From JAFASC01 sp036265935 (GTDB lineage: Bacteria; Pseudomonadota; Alphaproteobacteria; Rhizobiales; Beijerinckiaceae), in the NCBI GenBank assembly GCA_036265935.1, contig DATAOB010000076.1, positions 47,364 through 111,363 of the forward strand: a stretch of 64,000 nucleotides of DNA. The letters are read 5' to 3'. Numbering within the stretch: the first letter of the stretch is position 1; each line of letters starts with the position of its first letter. Below the pieces are notes generated by a model. That model was not told where the DNA came from. It was given only the letters and a program-made list of their open reading frames with translations, and made no database searches. This document shows positions 7,453-16,162 of the stretch, piece after piece. Made by a program: the position numbers and the translations under genes.

Positions 7453-8343
7453 TCAGGCGACGGTCGCCTCCTCCGTCACCGGAATCACATCGACGCCGAC
7501 ATCGACTTCCTGCTCGCCGGCGCCGAGCACGATGCCGTGGATCGGCGAAATGTCGGAATAATCGCGGCCATGCGCGAGAATGATGTGATCGTTGGCAACG
7601 ACGAGATTGTTGGTCGGATCGAGATCGACGAAACCCGCCTCGCCGCCGCACCAGAGCGACACCCAGGCATGCGTCGCGTCGGCGCCTTCGAGGCGCGGTT
7701 TTCCTTCCGGCGGAATGGTGCGGATGTAGCCGCTGACATAAGCCGCGGGCAGGCCGTGGCCGCGTAAGCCGGCGATCATGATGTGGGTGAAATCCTGGCA
7801 GACGCCGCGGCGTTTCTCAAAGGCGACGGATAGCGGCGTACGCACGTCCGTCGCTTTCGTGTCGTAGCGGAAATCGCGGCGGATGCGCGCCATCAGCTCG
7901 GATGCAGCCTCGAGGACCGGGCGTCCCGGCGCGAAACTCTCCCGCGCATACTCGATTGCCGGCTCGAACAGCGGCACGAAACGGCTCGGATAAAGGAAAT
8001 GCGCCGGAGATTGCGGATCGAGACTGTCGGCTGCGAAGGCGTCTTCGCGCACGACTTCCCAGGCCGGCGTGCTTTGCGGCGGACGCGGGCGATCGACCTC
8101 GATGCGCCCTCGCGCCTCGGCCCGTAGTTCGCGATGCGGCGTTTCGATTCGCGCGTAGACGACGCGATTGCCGAAAAAGCAGCGTCGCTCATTCGATTCA
8201 ACCGCCTCGGGCGCAATTTCAAGCCGGCTTTCGATCACGCGCTGCCCGGGCCCATCCTTCGGCAGACAGCGCAGGTTGCAGCGCGAATAGGTAACGGTCG
8301 CGCCGTAGGAGCAGATCGTGACGTGGCGAAGATCGTACAGCAA
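7453..8343 (-). CDS. Transglutaminase-like cysteine protease family protein
   Basis: A 296-residue protein with the bacterial transglutaminase-like N-terminal beta domain (MLYDLRHVTICSYG, RVIESRLEIAPEA) and a C-terminal transglutaminase/protease core. The catalytic triad is visible: Cys in RRGVCQDFTHIMIAGLRG, His in ATHAWVSLWCGG and Asp in GFVDLDPTNN. No signal peptide is evident, so it is probably cytoplasmic. Homologues often sit beside alpha-E and circularly permuted ATP-grasp genes; these are not next to it here. The biological substrate is unknown. Confidence 0.88.
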   Translation of the reverse strand: MLYDLRHVTICSYGATVTYSRCNLRCLPKDGPGQRVIESRLEIAPEAVESNERRCFFGNRVVYARIETPHRELRAEARGRIEVDRPRPPQSTPAWEVVREDAFAADSLDPQSPAHFLYPSRFVPLFEPAIEYARESFAPGRPVLEAASELMARIRRDFRYDTKATDVRTPLSVAFEKRRGVCQDFTHIMIAGLRGHGLPAAYVSGYIRTIPPEGKPRLEGADATHAWVSLWCGGEAGFVDLDPTNNLVVANDHIILAHGRDYSDISPIHGIVLGAGEQEVDVGVDVIPVTEEATVA

Positions 8344-8567
8344 AGCGGCGCTCCGGGCGGCCGGACGCTACGCTGCGGAACGGCTGAGTTCAACATCCCG
8401 CTGGCATGCAATCCGCCAGAGCATCTGATGCGATTTGCGACACGCTCAGCTGCAACTTTTCTGAATATGCATGGGTACTCCGGGCAAATACGGAACAAAC
8501 CTGGTTCCAATCTCGGCTTTAGCCCGCCATCCGGCCTGAGGGAGGAGCCTACCACAGGGAGGCAAAT

Positions 8568-9932
8568 ATGAGCGTCCACGCGACAGCTTTGCACGACTCG
8601 CAACATCTGCGCTCCCGTGGCGATGCATCGCATTCGGTTTATTCGAAGATCAACTGGCGCATCGTCCCGCTTTTGTTGATCGCTTACATGGTCGCCTATC
8701 TCGACCGCATAAATATCGGATATGCGCAATTACAGATGAAGGAGACGCTCGCCCTCGGCGACGCGGTCTACGGCCTCGGCGCCGGCATTTTCTTCCTCGG
8801 CTATTTCCTCTTCGAAGTCCCGAGCAACCTTCTCCTGGAGCGCATCGGTGCACGCAAGACGCTTTGCGCATCATGGTGCTGTGGGGGATTACCGCCGCGG
8901 CGATGATGTTCGTGAAGACGCCGATGCAGTTCTACATCGCGCGGTTCCTGCTCGGCGTGTTCGAGGCAGGCTTCTTCCCGGGGATTATCCTGTATTTCAC
9001 ATATTGGTATCCCTCGGTCCGCCGCGGTCAGATCATCGCGATCTTCATGTCGGCGACAACAATCGTCAGCGTCATCGCCTGTCCGCTTTGCGGAGGTATC
9101 TTGAAATATATGAACGGCTTCGGCGGCTTGGCCGGCTGGCAATGGCTGTTCGTGGTGGAAGGTCTGCCGGCCGCGCTTTTGGGCGTCATCATCTATCTCG
9201 TTCTGCAGAACAAACCGGCCGATGCAGATTGGCTGACCTCGACCGAGAAGAACGTCGTACGCTACAATCTCGAGACCGATGTTAAGGACATCGAGAGCGA
9301 GAAGAAGGAACGCGCTGGGAGGTGTTCCGCGATCCCAAGGTCTACCTGCTTTCATTGGTCTCCTGCTGCTCGGCGCCACCTATACGATGGTTTTCTGGTT
9401 GCCGACGTTGATCCAGAGCTGGGGCGTCAAGGATCTACTCCTGATCGGCATTTATTCGGCGATTCCGAATGCGTTCGGCGTCATCGGCATGATCCTGATC
9501 GGCCGCAATTCCGATCGCTGGCATGAGCGGCGCTGGCATTTCGCCGCGTGCGTCGGCATCGCTGCGCTCGGGCTCGGCATCACCACGTTGCTGGCGGGCA
9601 ACCTTGTCGGAGCGAGCGCCGCCCTGTCGTTTGCGGTCATCGGCATTGCCGCTGCAACGCCGCTCTTCTTCACGTTCGTCTCCGAATATCACTCGGCTGC
9701 CGCCGCCGCAGCCGGGATCGCGTTGATCTCGAGTCTCGGAAACCTCGGCCCCGTGGTCAGCCCATCGATCGACGGGTGGATCGTGCAGCATACGGGCAGC
9801 ACCACTTATGCCTTGTATCTCGTGATGGCCCTCTACGTGCTCTCTGGAGTGCTTGTGCTCGTCACGGTTCACACGGCAAGATCACGCCTGCCGGGTAGCG
9901 ACTTGCGAACGCCGCGATCGGCCTCTGCTTGA
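8568..9932 (+). pseudogene. MFS transporter (anion:cation symporter type) with three apparent frameshifts
   Basis: All parts of a roughly 455-residue major facilitator are present but in three frames. Frame one runs from the ATG at 8568 (RBS GGGAGG well upstream and GGAGGC just before) through NWRIVPLLLIAYMVAYLDRI and FEVPSNLLLERIGARKT; near 8872 one base appears lost, and RIMVLWGITAAAMMFV continues. Near 9312 another base is lost (RWEVFRDPKVYLLSLV), and near 9360 a third, after which LLLGATYTMVFWLPTLIQSW runs to the end at 9932. The NIGYAQLQMKETL and LLERIGARKT signatures match the ACS family that imports aromatic or dicarboxylic acids. It is either decayed or carries clustered sequencing errors; amino-acid conservation across the joins is excellent. 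Confidence 0.8.
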
Positions 9933-9933
9933 G

Positions 9934-11250
9934 TCAAGCGCGCTCGGCGGCCGCGCTTTGCGTGACCGCCGGTGAGATGCGCAAGGCGGTGATGCGGTTG
10001 CGCGTCTTGCGCAGCACTTCAAACCGGAAGCCGTGGAAGGTGAAGACCTGCCCCGCCTCCGGAATTGCGCGGGCTTCGTGAATCACCAATCCGGCGATGG
10101 TCGTCGCTTCTTCGTCCGGCAGGTGCCAGTCCATGACGCGGTTGAGGTCGCGGATCGGCACCGAGCCATCGACCGTGACCGAACCATCGGCATTCTGCCG
10201 CACGCCTTGCACGGCGAGATCGTGCTCGTCGGAAATGTCACCGACGATCTCTTCCAAAATGTCCTCGAGCGTGACGAGACCTTGAACCTCGCCATATTCG
10301 TCGACGACGAGAGCGAAATGCGTCTTGCGCCGCAGGAATGCCTGCAGCTGATCTTCAAGCGCGGTCGTGTCCGGCACGAACCAAGCCTCAAGCGCGATGT
10401 CCTCGATGCGCAAGGCGTTGAAATCGCCATGTGCAGCCGATAGCGCGCGCAGCAAATCCTTGGCGTGCAGCACGCCGACGATATTGTCCGGGCGCTCGCG
10501 CCACAGCGGCAGCCGCGTGTAGGGTGAGGCGAGCACCTCGGCGACAAGTTCGCGCGGCGGCAGATCGGCGTTGATCGAACGCATGCGCGTGCGGTGAACC
10601 ATAACGTCGGCAACCGTCAGCTCAGCAAGATCGAGAACGCCCCCGAACATGTCGCGATCGGCGCGATCGACGCCGCCCTCCCGGTGCAGAAGGTCGACTG
10701 CGCTCTTCAGCTCCTCGCGCGGAGAGAGGATCGAACGATGCACCCCGAGTTTCAGTCCGCAAACGCGCAAAGCGCCGCGCACGACGTATTCGACGCCGAC
10801 CAGAATCGGCCCGAAAATCGCGACAAAGAACGCCATGATTTTCGCGACTAGAAGCGACCACTGGTCGGGGTAATTGATCGCGACCGTCTTCGGCATCACC
10901 TCGGCGAAAACGAGGAGCAGGACGGTCATAATCCCCGTTGCATAGAGAACGCCGTGATCGCCGAAAATATCGACGAGGACGTTGGTGGTGAAAGCCGAGG
11001 AGCCGATGTTGACGAGGGTGGCGCCAAGCAGCGTCGCGCCGATCAGCCGGTCGCGCCGCTTGAGCAGGCGGTTGACCGTGCGTGCGCGGCTATTGCCGCT
11101 GCGTTCCAGCGCGTGCATTCGCGCCCGCGAGGCAGCAGTTAGCGCCGTCTCCGACCCGGCGAAGAACGCCGAAAGCGCGACGCAGAAGAGCACGATCCCA
11201 ATCGCGGTCCATAGATCGACCGGCAGCGGGCCGGTATCGACGCCATGCAT
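9934..11250 (-). CDS. CorC/HlyC-family (CNNM-like) membrane protein
   Basis: A 438-residue integral membrane protein with an N-terminal DUF21 domain (AIGIVLFCVALSAFFAGSETALTAASRARM, read as CVALSAFFAGSETALTAA), a tandem CBS pair (VADVMVHRTRMRSI, VGVLHAKDLLRAL, ALVVDEYGEVQGLVTLEDI) and a C-terminal CorC/HlyC domain (EEATTIAGLVIHEARAIPEAG). The family is linked to Mg2+/Co2+ transport or membrane-ion homeostasis; the historic name hemolysin is misleading. The gene starts 3 bp after the aroK-aroB stop, so it is very likely translated from the same transcript, an order common in rhizobia. Confidence 0.93.
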   Translation of the reverse strand: MHGVDTGPLPVDLWTAIGIVLFCVALSAFFAGSETALTAASRARMHALERSGNSRARTVNRLLKRRDRLIGATLLGATLVNIGSSAFTTNVLVDIFGDHGVLYATGIMTVLLLVFAEVMPKTVAINYPDQWSLLVAKIMAFFVAIFGPILVGVEYVVRGALRVCGLKLGVHRSILSPREELKSAVDLLHREGGVDRADRDMFGGVLDLAELTVADVMVHRTRMRSINADLPPRELVAEVLASPYTRLPLWRERPDNIVGVLHAKDLLRALSAAHGDFNALRIEDIALEAWFVPDTTALEDQLQAFLRRKTHFALVVDEYGEVQGLVTLEDILEEIVGDISDEHDLAVQGVRQNADGSVTVDGSVPIRDLNRVMDWHLPDEEATTIAGLVIHEARAIPEAGQVFTFHGFRFEVLRKTRNRITALRISPAVTQSAAAERA

Positions 11251-11253
11251 TTT

Positions 11254-13044
11254 TCAGTCCTGATATTGCCTCTGCGGCGCTCCGCGCAGCTCGGCTTCGA
11301 GGAAGTTCCGCACGTCCGCGGCGGCGACATTTTTAGCGATGAAGCTCTCGCCGATGCGGCGTACAAGAATGAGCGTCAGCGCGCCGCGCTGCACCTTCTT
11401 ATCTTGCAACATGGCGTCGACGATCGCATCGGCATCGCCTTCCCAGCCGGGAATGTCGGAAATAGTCGTGCGGAAGCCGACCGCGTCGAGATGGCGCACC
11501 ACGCGCTCGCTATCCTGGCCGGAGCATAGGCCTTGCTCCGTGGAAAAACGGAAAGCGCAGGCAATGCCGAGCGCGACCGCTTCGCCATGGACGAGGCGCT
11601 CGCTGTCATAGGCGGCGATTCGCTCGAACGCATGCGCGAATGTATGTCCGAGGTTGAGCAGCGCACGGTCGCCCTGCTCGGTCTCGTCGTGGGCGACGAT
11701 CGCAGCTTTGGCCGCGGAGCTCTTGGCGATCGCGCGCATGCGCGCCGGGCCGCCGGCGAAGACGCTACGCCATTCCGCCTCGAGCCAGTAAAAGAAATCG
11801 GCATCGTCGATGAGACCGTATTTCACGACCTCGGCATAGCCGGCGCGGAACTCGCGTTCAGGCAAGGTCGCCAGCACCGATGTGTCGGCGATCACCAGCG
11901 AAGGCTGATGAAACGCGCCGATCAAATTCTTGCCATGCGACGAATTGATGCCGGTTTTGCCGCCGACGGACGAGTCGACCTGCGCCAGCAGGGTTGTCGG
12001 AATCTGCACAAGCCGCATGCCGCGGCGCACCGTCGCCGCGGCAAAACCGGCGAGATCGCCGACGACACCGCCGCCGAGCGCGACGACGATGTCGCCGCGC
12101 TCCATACGCGCGGCGAGCACGTGATCGCAGATGCGCTCGTAATTGGAAAAGCTTTTGGATGTTTCTCCCGGCGCGATGGTAATGTCCGCGTGCCGGATGC
12201 CGGCCGCATCGAGACTTGCCGCGAGCGCAGGCAGATGATGGCGCGCGACATTCGTGTCGGTGATGACCGCGCAAGCCGCACCGGGTGCGATTTTGGCGAT
12301 GAGCGCGCCGCTTTCAGCAAGGAGATTGTCGCCGATTATGATGTCGTAGCGCCGACCCGGCAGCTCGACGCCGATATCGATGCGATCACTTCTCTTCATC
12401 TTGCTCCATGCACCGCGCCCGTTGACATGCGTTTCGAGCGCGCTCAGCACGTCTTCTACGACGGTTTCGTGCGATGCTTCGCGTGAATAGACCGTCAGAT
12501 CCGCTTGCGCATAGATCGGTTCGCGCTCGCTCAACAGCCGCTGCATCGTACCGACCGGATCGGGCGTTTGCAGCAGCGGCCGGGTGGCGCGTTTGCGCAC
12601 GCGGCGCATCAGCGTGTCGAGATCGGCCTTGAGCCAGATCGAGATCGCATTGTCTGCAATACGCGCGCGGGTCGCGTCGTTCATGAAGGCGCCGCCCCCG
12701 GTCGCGACGACGCGCGGACCGCCGGCCAGCACGCGCGCCATCACACGGCGCTCGCCGTCGCGGAAATGCTCTTCGCCGTGGCGGGCGAAAATGTCGGGGA
12801 TCGGCATGCCCGCCGCTTCGACGATTTCCTGGTCGACATCGACGAATGGCAGCCCGAGCCGCAACGCGAGGCGCCGCCCGACGGTCGTCTTGCCCGAGCC
12901 CATCATGCCAACGAGGACGACGGAGCGCCCGTTCAAGGCCTCGACGAGCGCCACCGCCCGATCATCGCGCCTGCCGCCCGGCTCGGCGGCGGCCGGTTGT
13001 GCCTCTGGCTCCCTGTAAATCCCGCGCATGACGTCTCGTAGCAT
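11254..13044 (-). CDS. aroKB: Fused shikimate kinase / 3-dehydroquinate synthase
   Basis: One uninterrupted 596-residue reading frame joins two shikimate-pathway enzymes. Residues about 35-205 are shikimate kinase (P-loop LVGMMGSGKTTVGRRLA, VDVDQEIVEAAG, ATGGGAFM, TRPLLQ). Residues about 215-596 are 3-dehydroquinate synthase (ITDTNV, APGETSKSF, ALGGGVVGDLAGFAAA, PTTLLAQVDSSVGGKTGIN, EFRAGYAEVVKYGLI, LLNLGHTFAHAFE). The linker (GRGAWSKMKRSDRID) still has a Met at the place where a separate AroB would begin. Alphaproteobacteria usually have adjacent but separate aroK and aroB. Here a fusion, possibly with internal initiation, seems to have arisen by loss of the aroK stop. Confidence 0.92.
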   Translation of the reverse strand: MLRDVMRGIYREPEAQPAAAEPGGRRDDRAVALVEALNGRSVVLVGMMGSGKTTVGRRLALRLGLPFVDVDQEIVEAAGMPIPDIFARHGEEHFRDGERRVMARVLAGGPRVVATGGGAFMNDATRARIADNAISIWLKADLDTLMRRVRKRATRPLLQTPDPVGTMQRLLSEREPIYAQADLTVYSREASHETVVEDVLSALETHVNGRGAWSKMKRSDRIDIGVELPGRRYDIIIGDNLLAESGALIAKIAPGAACAVITDTNVARHHLPALAASLDAAGIRHADITIAPGETSKSFSNYERICDHVLAARMERGDIVVALGGGVVGDLAGFAAATVRRGMRLVQIPTTLLAQVDSSVGGKTGINSSHGKNLIGAFHQPSLVIADTSVLATLPEREFRAGYAEVVKYGLIDDADFFYWLEAEWRSVFAGGPARMRAIAKSSAAKAAIVAHDETEQGDRALLNLGHTFAHAFERIAAYDSERLVHGEAVALGIACAFRFSTEQGLCSGQDSERVVRHLDAVGFRTTISDIPGWEGDADAIVDAMLQDKKVQRGALTLILVRRIGESFIAKNVAAADVRNFLEAELRGAPQRQYQD

Positions 13045-13094
13045 GCCGGTGGCGGAGATTTAAGCGGACGTGAACTCGGCGTTCCATTGCCGTG

Positions 13095-13272
13095 CTATAA
13101 CTTTGGACGGTCATCCTCCTTGAGGAGGCGCGGCGCCTGATCGGGCTTCTTTTCGATCGGAACCAGCTGCACCACGGGACGGCCATTGCACGTCAAGATC
13201 ACCTCGTCGCCAGTCGGCGCGATCGACGAGTTCGTCCAGTCTGCTTTCTGCCTCGGTGATCGAAATCTGCAT
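13095..13272 (-). pseudogene. Frameshifted Phd/YefM-type antitoxin
   Basis: Reading on the minus strand from the ATG at 13272 gives MQISITEAESRLDELVDR, the standard N-terminus of a Phd/YefM antitoxin. The sequence then continues in another frame as PTGDEVILTCNGRPVVQLVP and IEKKPDQAPRLLKEDDRPKL before a TAG at 13095. The span (178 bases) is not a multiple of three, consistent with a 2-base deletion in a CGCG run near 13215. No toxin gene follows. It is a single-gene relic of a type II toxin-antitoxin module or carries an indel error. Confidence 0.72.
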
Positions 13273-13287
13273 GAATAGAACTCAACC

Positions 13288-13857
13288 TCAATCTTTGGCC
13301 CGTTCCACGTAGGACCCGTCTTCCGTCATCACCACAATGCGTGTGCCCGGCTGGATATGTGGCGGCACCATCGTGCGGGCGCCGTTCGACAACTTCGCCG
13401 GCTTGTAGGAGGAGGAAGCGGTCTGGCCCTTCATCGCCGGCTCGGTCTCGACCACCTCCAGCGTCACCCGCTGCGGCAGCTGGATGCCGACGGCGACGCC
13501 GTTGAACAGCGACAGCATGACTTCCATGTTTTCCTGCAGGTAGGTCGCCTGGTCGCCGATCACCTCTTTCGGCACGATCACCTGATCGTAATTCTCGGTG
13601 TTCATGAAGGTGTAGCCTTCACCGTCCTGGAACAGGTAGGTGAAGGGGCGATCCTCGACATAGGCGCGCTCGACCTGCTCCGTCGTCTTGTAGCGATCGG
13701 TGGTCTTCACCCCGTCGGAGAGGCGGCGCATGTCGATCTGCGTCGTCGGGGTGCCCTTGCCCGGATGGAAGCTTTCGGCGGTGAGCACGACGTAGAGCTG
13801 GCCGTCGTCCCGCTCGATGATGTTTCCCTTGCGAATCGAACTGGCGATGACCTTCAC
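13288..13857 (-). CDS. efp: Translation elongation factor P
   Basis: EF-P of normal length (189 residues), which rescues ribosomes stalled on polyproline. It begins MKVIASSIRKGNIIERDDG and has FHPGKGTPTTQIDMRRL; the Lys of PGKG is residue 34, the position beta-lysylated by EpmA. The rest follows the family: RAYVEDRPFTYLFQDGEGYTFM, FNGVAVGIQLPQRVTLEV and GARTMVPPHIQPGTRIVV. It is divergent from epmA across an 83-bp gap, so modification enzyme and target are encoded back to back. Confidence 0.97.
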   Translation of the reverse strand: MKVIASSIRKGNIIERDDGQLYVVLTAESFHPGKGTPTTQIDMRRLSDGVKTTDRYKTTEQVERAYVEDRPFTYLFQDGEGYTFMNTENYDQVIVPKEVIGDQATYLQENMEVMLSLFNGVAVGIQLPQRVTLEVVETEPAMKGQTASSSYKPAKLSNGARTMVPPHIQPGTRIVVMTEDGSYVERAKD

Positions 13858-13940
13858 GTGAGATTTTCCTTCCGATTGCTGGGCGCGGCGAGCGGGTCTA
13901 TGAACCGCCGCATGCGGAGAGACAAGAGGGCGGCGCGGTT

Positions 13941-15002
13941 TTGGCAGGGGTGACAGAAGCCTCGCCCTGGTGGGCCCCGCATGTCCACGCAGACCGCCGG
14001 CCTTTTCTGAAGGTACGCTCGCGCGTGCTTGCGGCGTGCCGGCAGTTCTTCGCGCGCGAGCACTTCACCGAGGTCGATGTGCCGGCGCTGCAGGTCTCGC
14101 CCGGCAACGAAGCGCATCTTTCCGCCTTTGCGACGCAGCTCATCGCCGCGGACGCGAGTCGAATGCCGCTCTATCTTGCCACCTCGCCGGAATTTGCGAT
14201 GAAGAAGCTCATCGCCGCCGGCGAGACCCGGATTTTCACGGCTTGCCATGCCTTCCGCAATGGCGAGCGCGGGCCGCTGCACCATCCCGAATTCACGCTG
14301 CTCGAATGGTATCGCGTCGGCGAGGGTTATTCGCGGCTGATCGAGGATTGCGCCGGACTTCTCTCCGAGGCGGCGATGGCGGCCGGGGTGGATACATTCG
14401 TCTACCGCGGACGCACCATGCACGCTTTCGCTGAGCCGGAGATCGTCAGCGTCGCCGATGCGTTCATGGAGCACGCGCTGATCGATCTGCCGGCGACCTT
14501 GAACGGTGCGGGACAACGCGATCGCGATTTGCTTGCCCGGGAGGCGGAGCGCCACGGCATCCGCATCACCGCGGACGACACCTGGTCCGACATTTTCAGC
14601 AAGGTCCTGAGCCAGGCGATTGAGCCGAAGCTCGGCCTTGGTCGGCCGACCATTCTCATCGACTATCCCGCCTCGGAAGCCGCTTGGGCCCGCCTAAAGG
14701 TGGACGATCCGCGCTTCGCCGAGCGCTTCGAGCTGTTTGCCTGCGGCATCGAGCTCGCCAACGCCTTCGGCGAGCTCACCGACCCCGCCGAGCAGCGACG
14801 GCGGTTCGAGACGCAGATCGCGACGCGCACTCGCCTCTACGGCGAGAGCTACCCGATCGACGAAGATTTCCTTGCCGCGCTGGCGGCGATGCCGCCGGCC
14901 TCAGGCATCGCGCTTGGGTTCGACCGGCTGGTCATGCTGGCCTCGCGCGCCGAGCGGATCGAGCAGGTTTTGTGGGCGCCGGTTGCCGGCGGCACGGCGT
15001 GA
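13941..15002 (+). CDS. epmA: EF-P lysine--lysine ligase EpmA (GenX/PoxA)
   Basis: Class II lysyl-tRNA-synthetase paralogue that attaches (R)-beta-lysine to EF-P Lys34. The protein has about 353 residues and lacks the N-terminal anticodon-binding OB domain of LysRS, as expected. Visible class II motifs are FTEVDVPALQVSPGNEAHL, YLATSPEFAMKKLIAAG, AFRNGERGPLHHPEFTLLEWYR (motif 2 within NGERGPLHHPEFTLLEW) and GIALGFDRLVML (motif 3). The start is a TTG at 13941; a GTG at 13950 is also possible and neither has a strong RBS. Its stop overlaps the epmB start (GTGA). Confidence 0.94.
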   Translation: MAGVTEASPWWAPHVHADRRPFLKVRSRVLAACRQFFAREHFTEVDVPALQVSPGNEAHLSAFATQLIAADASRMPLYLATSPEFAMKKLIAAGETRIFTACHAFRNGERGPLHHPEFTLLEWYRVGEGYSRLIEDCAGLLSEAAMAAGVDTFVYRGRTMHAFAEPEIVSVADAFMEHALIDLPATLNGAGQRDRDLLAREAERHGIRITADDTWSDIFSKVLSQAIEPKLGLGRPTILIDYPASEAAWARLKVDDPRFAERFELFACGIELANAFGELTDPAEQRRRFETQIATRTRLYGESYPIDEDFLAALAAMPPASGIALGFDRLVMLASRAERIEQVLWAPVAGGTA

Positions 15003-16048
15003 GCGAGGCTGACCGCACGCTCCGGCGCCCCACCGACTTGGCCGCGGCCGGGCTGATTGGGGCCGTGCATATCGCCGAACTCGAGCTCGTCACCGCCCGC
15101 TATGCGCTCGCCTTGCCGCCAGCGCTCGCGCGGCTGATCGATCCGGCCGATTCCGACGACCCGATCGCGCGGCAATTCGTGCCGGATACGCGCGAGCTCA
15201 CGCACGCGCCCGGCGAGCTCGCCGACCCGATCGGCGACGAAGCGCACAGCCCGGTCGAGGGGCTCGTCCACCGCTACCCCGACCGGGTGCTTCTGAAGCT
15301 TCTCGCGACTTGTCCGGTCTATTGCCGCTTCTGCTTCCGCCGCGAGACGGTCGGGCAGGGCGAAGGCGTGCTGTCGCCCGAAGCGCTCGATCGCGCCCTG
15401 GCCTATATCGCCGAACGTCCGGACATCTGGGAGGTGATCCTCACCGGCGGCGATCCTTTGGCGCTCTCGCCGCGGCGGCTCGAGGGCGTGGCGCGCCGCC
15501 TTGCTGGCATCCCGCATGTCAAAATCCTGCGTGTGCACACGCGCTTGCCAGTCGCGGCACCGGAGCGCATCGACGAGCCGCTCATCGCCGCACTGAAGGC
15601 GAGCGGCAAGATCGTTTACGTGGCGCTGCACGCCAATGATCCGCGCGAACTCACTCCGGAAGCCCGCGCCGCCTGCGCCCGCCTGATCGACTCCAGCATT
15701 CCGATGCTCAGCCAGACCGTGCTCTTGCGCGGCGTCAACGACAATGTCGAGACGCTCGCCGCGCTGATGCGCGCGTTCGTCGAGGCGCGGGTGAAGCCCT
15801 ATTACCTCCACCATCCCGATCTTGCCCCGGGCACCGCGCATTTCCGTCTGTCGATCGAGGAGGGCCAAAAGCTCGTCGGCGCATTGCTCGGCCGCGTTTC
15901 CGGCCTTTGCCAACCGACCTACGTGCTCGACCTCCCCGGGGGCTTCGGCAAGACGCCGGTCGGTCCGAACCGCGTCCGGCGAGGCACAGCCGGCGGCCTC
16001 GAAATCGAAGACTGGCGCGGCAGCGTCCACACCTATCGTGCCCCTTAA
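14999..16048 (+). CDS. epmB: EF-P beta-lysylation radical SAM protein EpmB (lysine 2,3-aminomutase family)
   Basis: Radical-SAM, PLP-dependent aminomutase of 349 residues that converts L-alpha-lysine to (R)-beta-lysine for EF-P modification. The iron-sulfur motif CxxxCxxC is clear in ATCPVYCRFCFRRETVGQ. Other landmarks are PGELADPIGDEAHSPVEG, EVILTGGDPLALSPRRL, RVHTRLPVAAPERI, YYLHHPDLAPGTAHFR (PLP/substrate region) and the C-terminal VLDLPGGFGKTPVGPN. The GTG start overlaps the epmA stop by three bases, indicating translational coupling. Length and pairing with epmA favour EpmB over a catabolic lysine 2,3-aminomutase (KamA), which is longer. Confidence 0.93.
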   Translation: MSEADRTLRRPTDLAAAGLIGAVHIAELELVTARYALALPPALARLIDPADSDDPIARQFVPDTRELTHAPGELADPIGDEAHSPVEGLVHRYPDRVLLKLLATCPVYCRFCFRRETVGQGEGVLSPEALDRALAYIAERPDIWEVILTGGDPLALSPRRLEGVARRLAGIPHVKILRVHTRLPVAAPERIDEPLIAALKASGKIVYVALHANDPRELTPEARAACARLIDSSIPMLSQTVLLRGVNDNVETLAALMRAFVEARVKPYYLHHPDLAPGTAHFRLSIEEGQKLVGALLGRVSGLCQPTYVLDLPGGFGKTPVGPNRVRRGTAGGLEIEDWRGSVHTYRAP

Positions 16049-16162
16049 GTCCTGGACGCCAAAAGAAAACCGGATTTTTCGGGCCAGCTTCGGCCTTACC
16101 AGGCCAATAGAGTTGCGTTTTTGCTCGCTCCGGCGGCCGGACGGATTGCTTGGACCCATTTC

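Noticed and set aside
8344..8567. Short inverted repeat GGAAC...GTTCC near 8490 in the gap before the MFS gene
   Set aside because: Only 5-bp arms and no matching regulator gene; could be chance. Nothing else is seen in this 224-bp gap.
14849..16159. A 436-codon minus-strand frame opposite epmA and epmB
   Set aside because: It mirrors the codon positions of epmB and epmA, which carry clear motifs; no ribosome-binding site or domain is seen.
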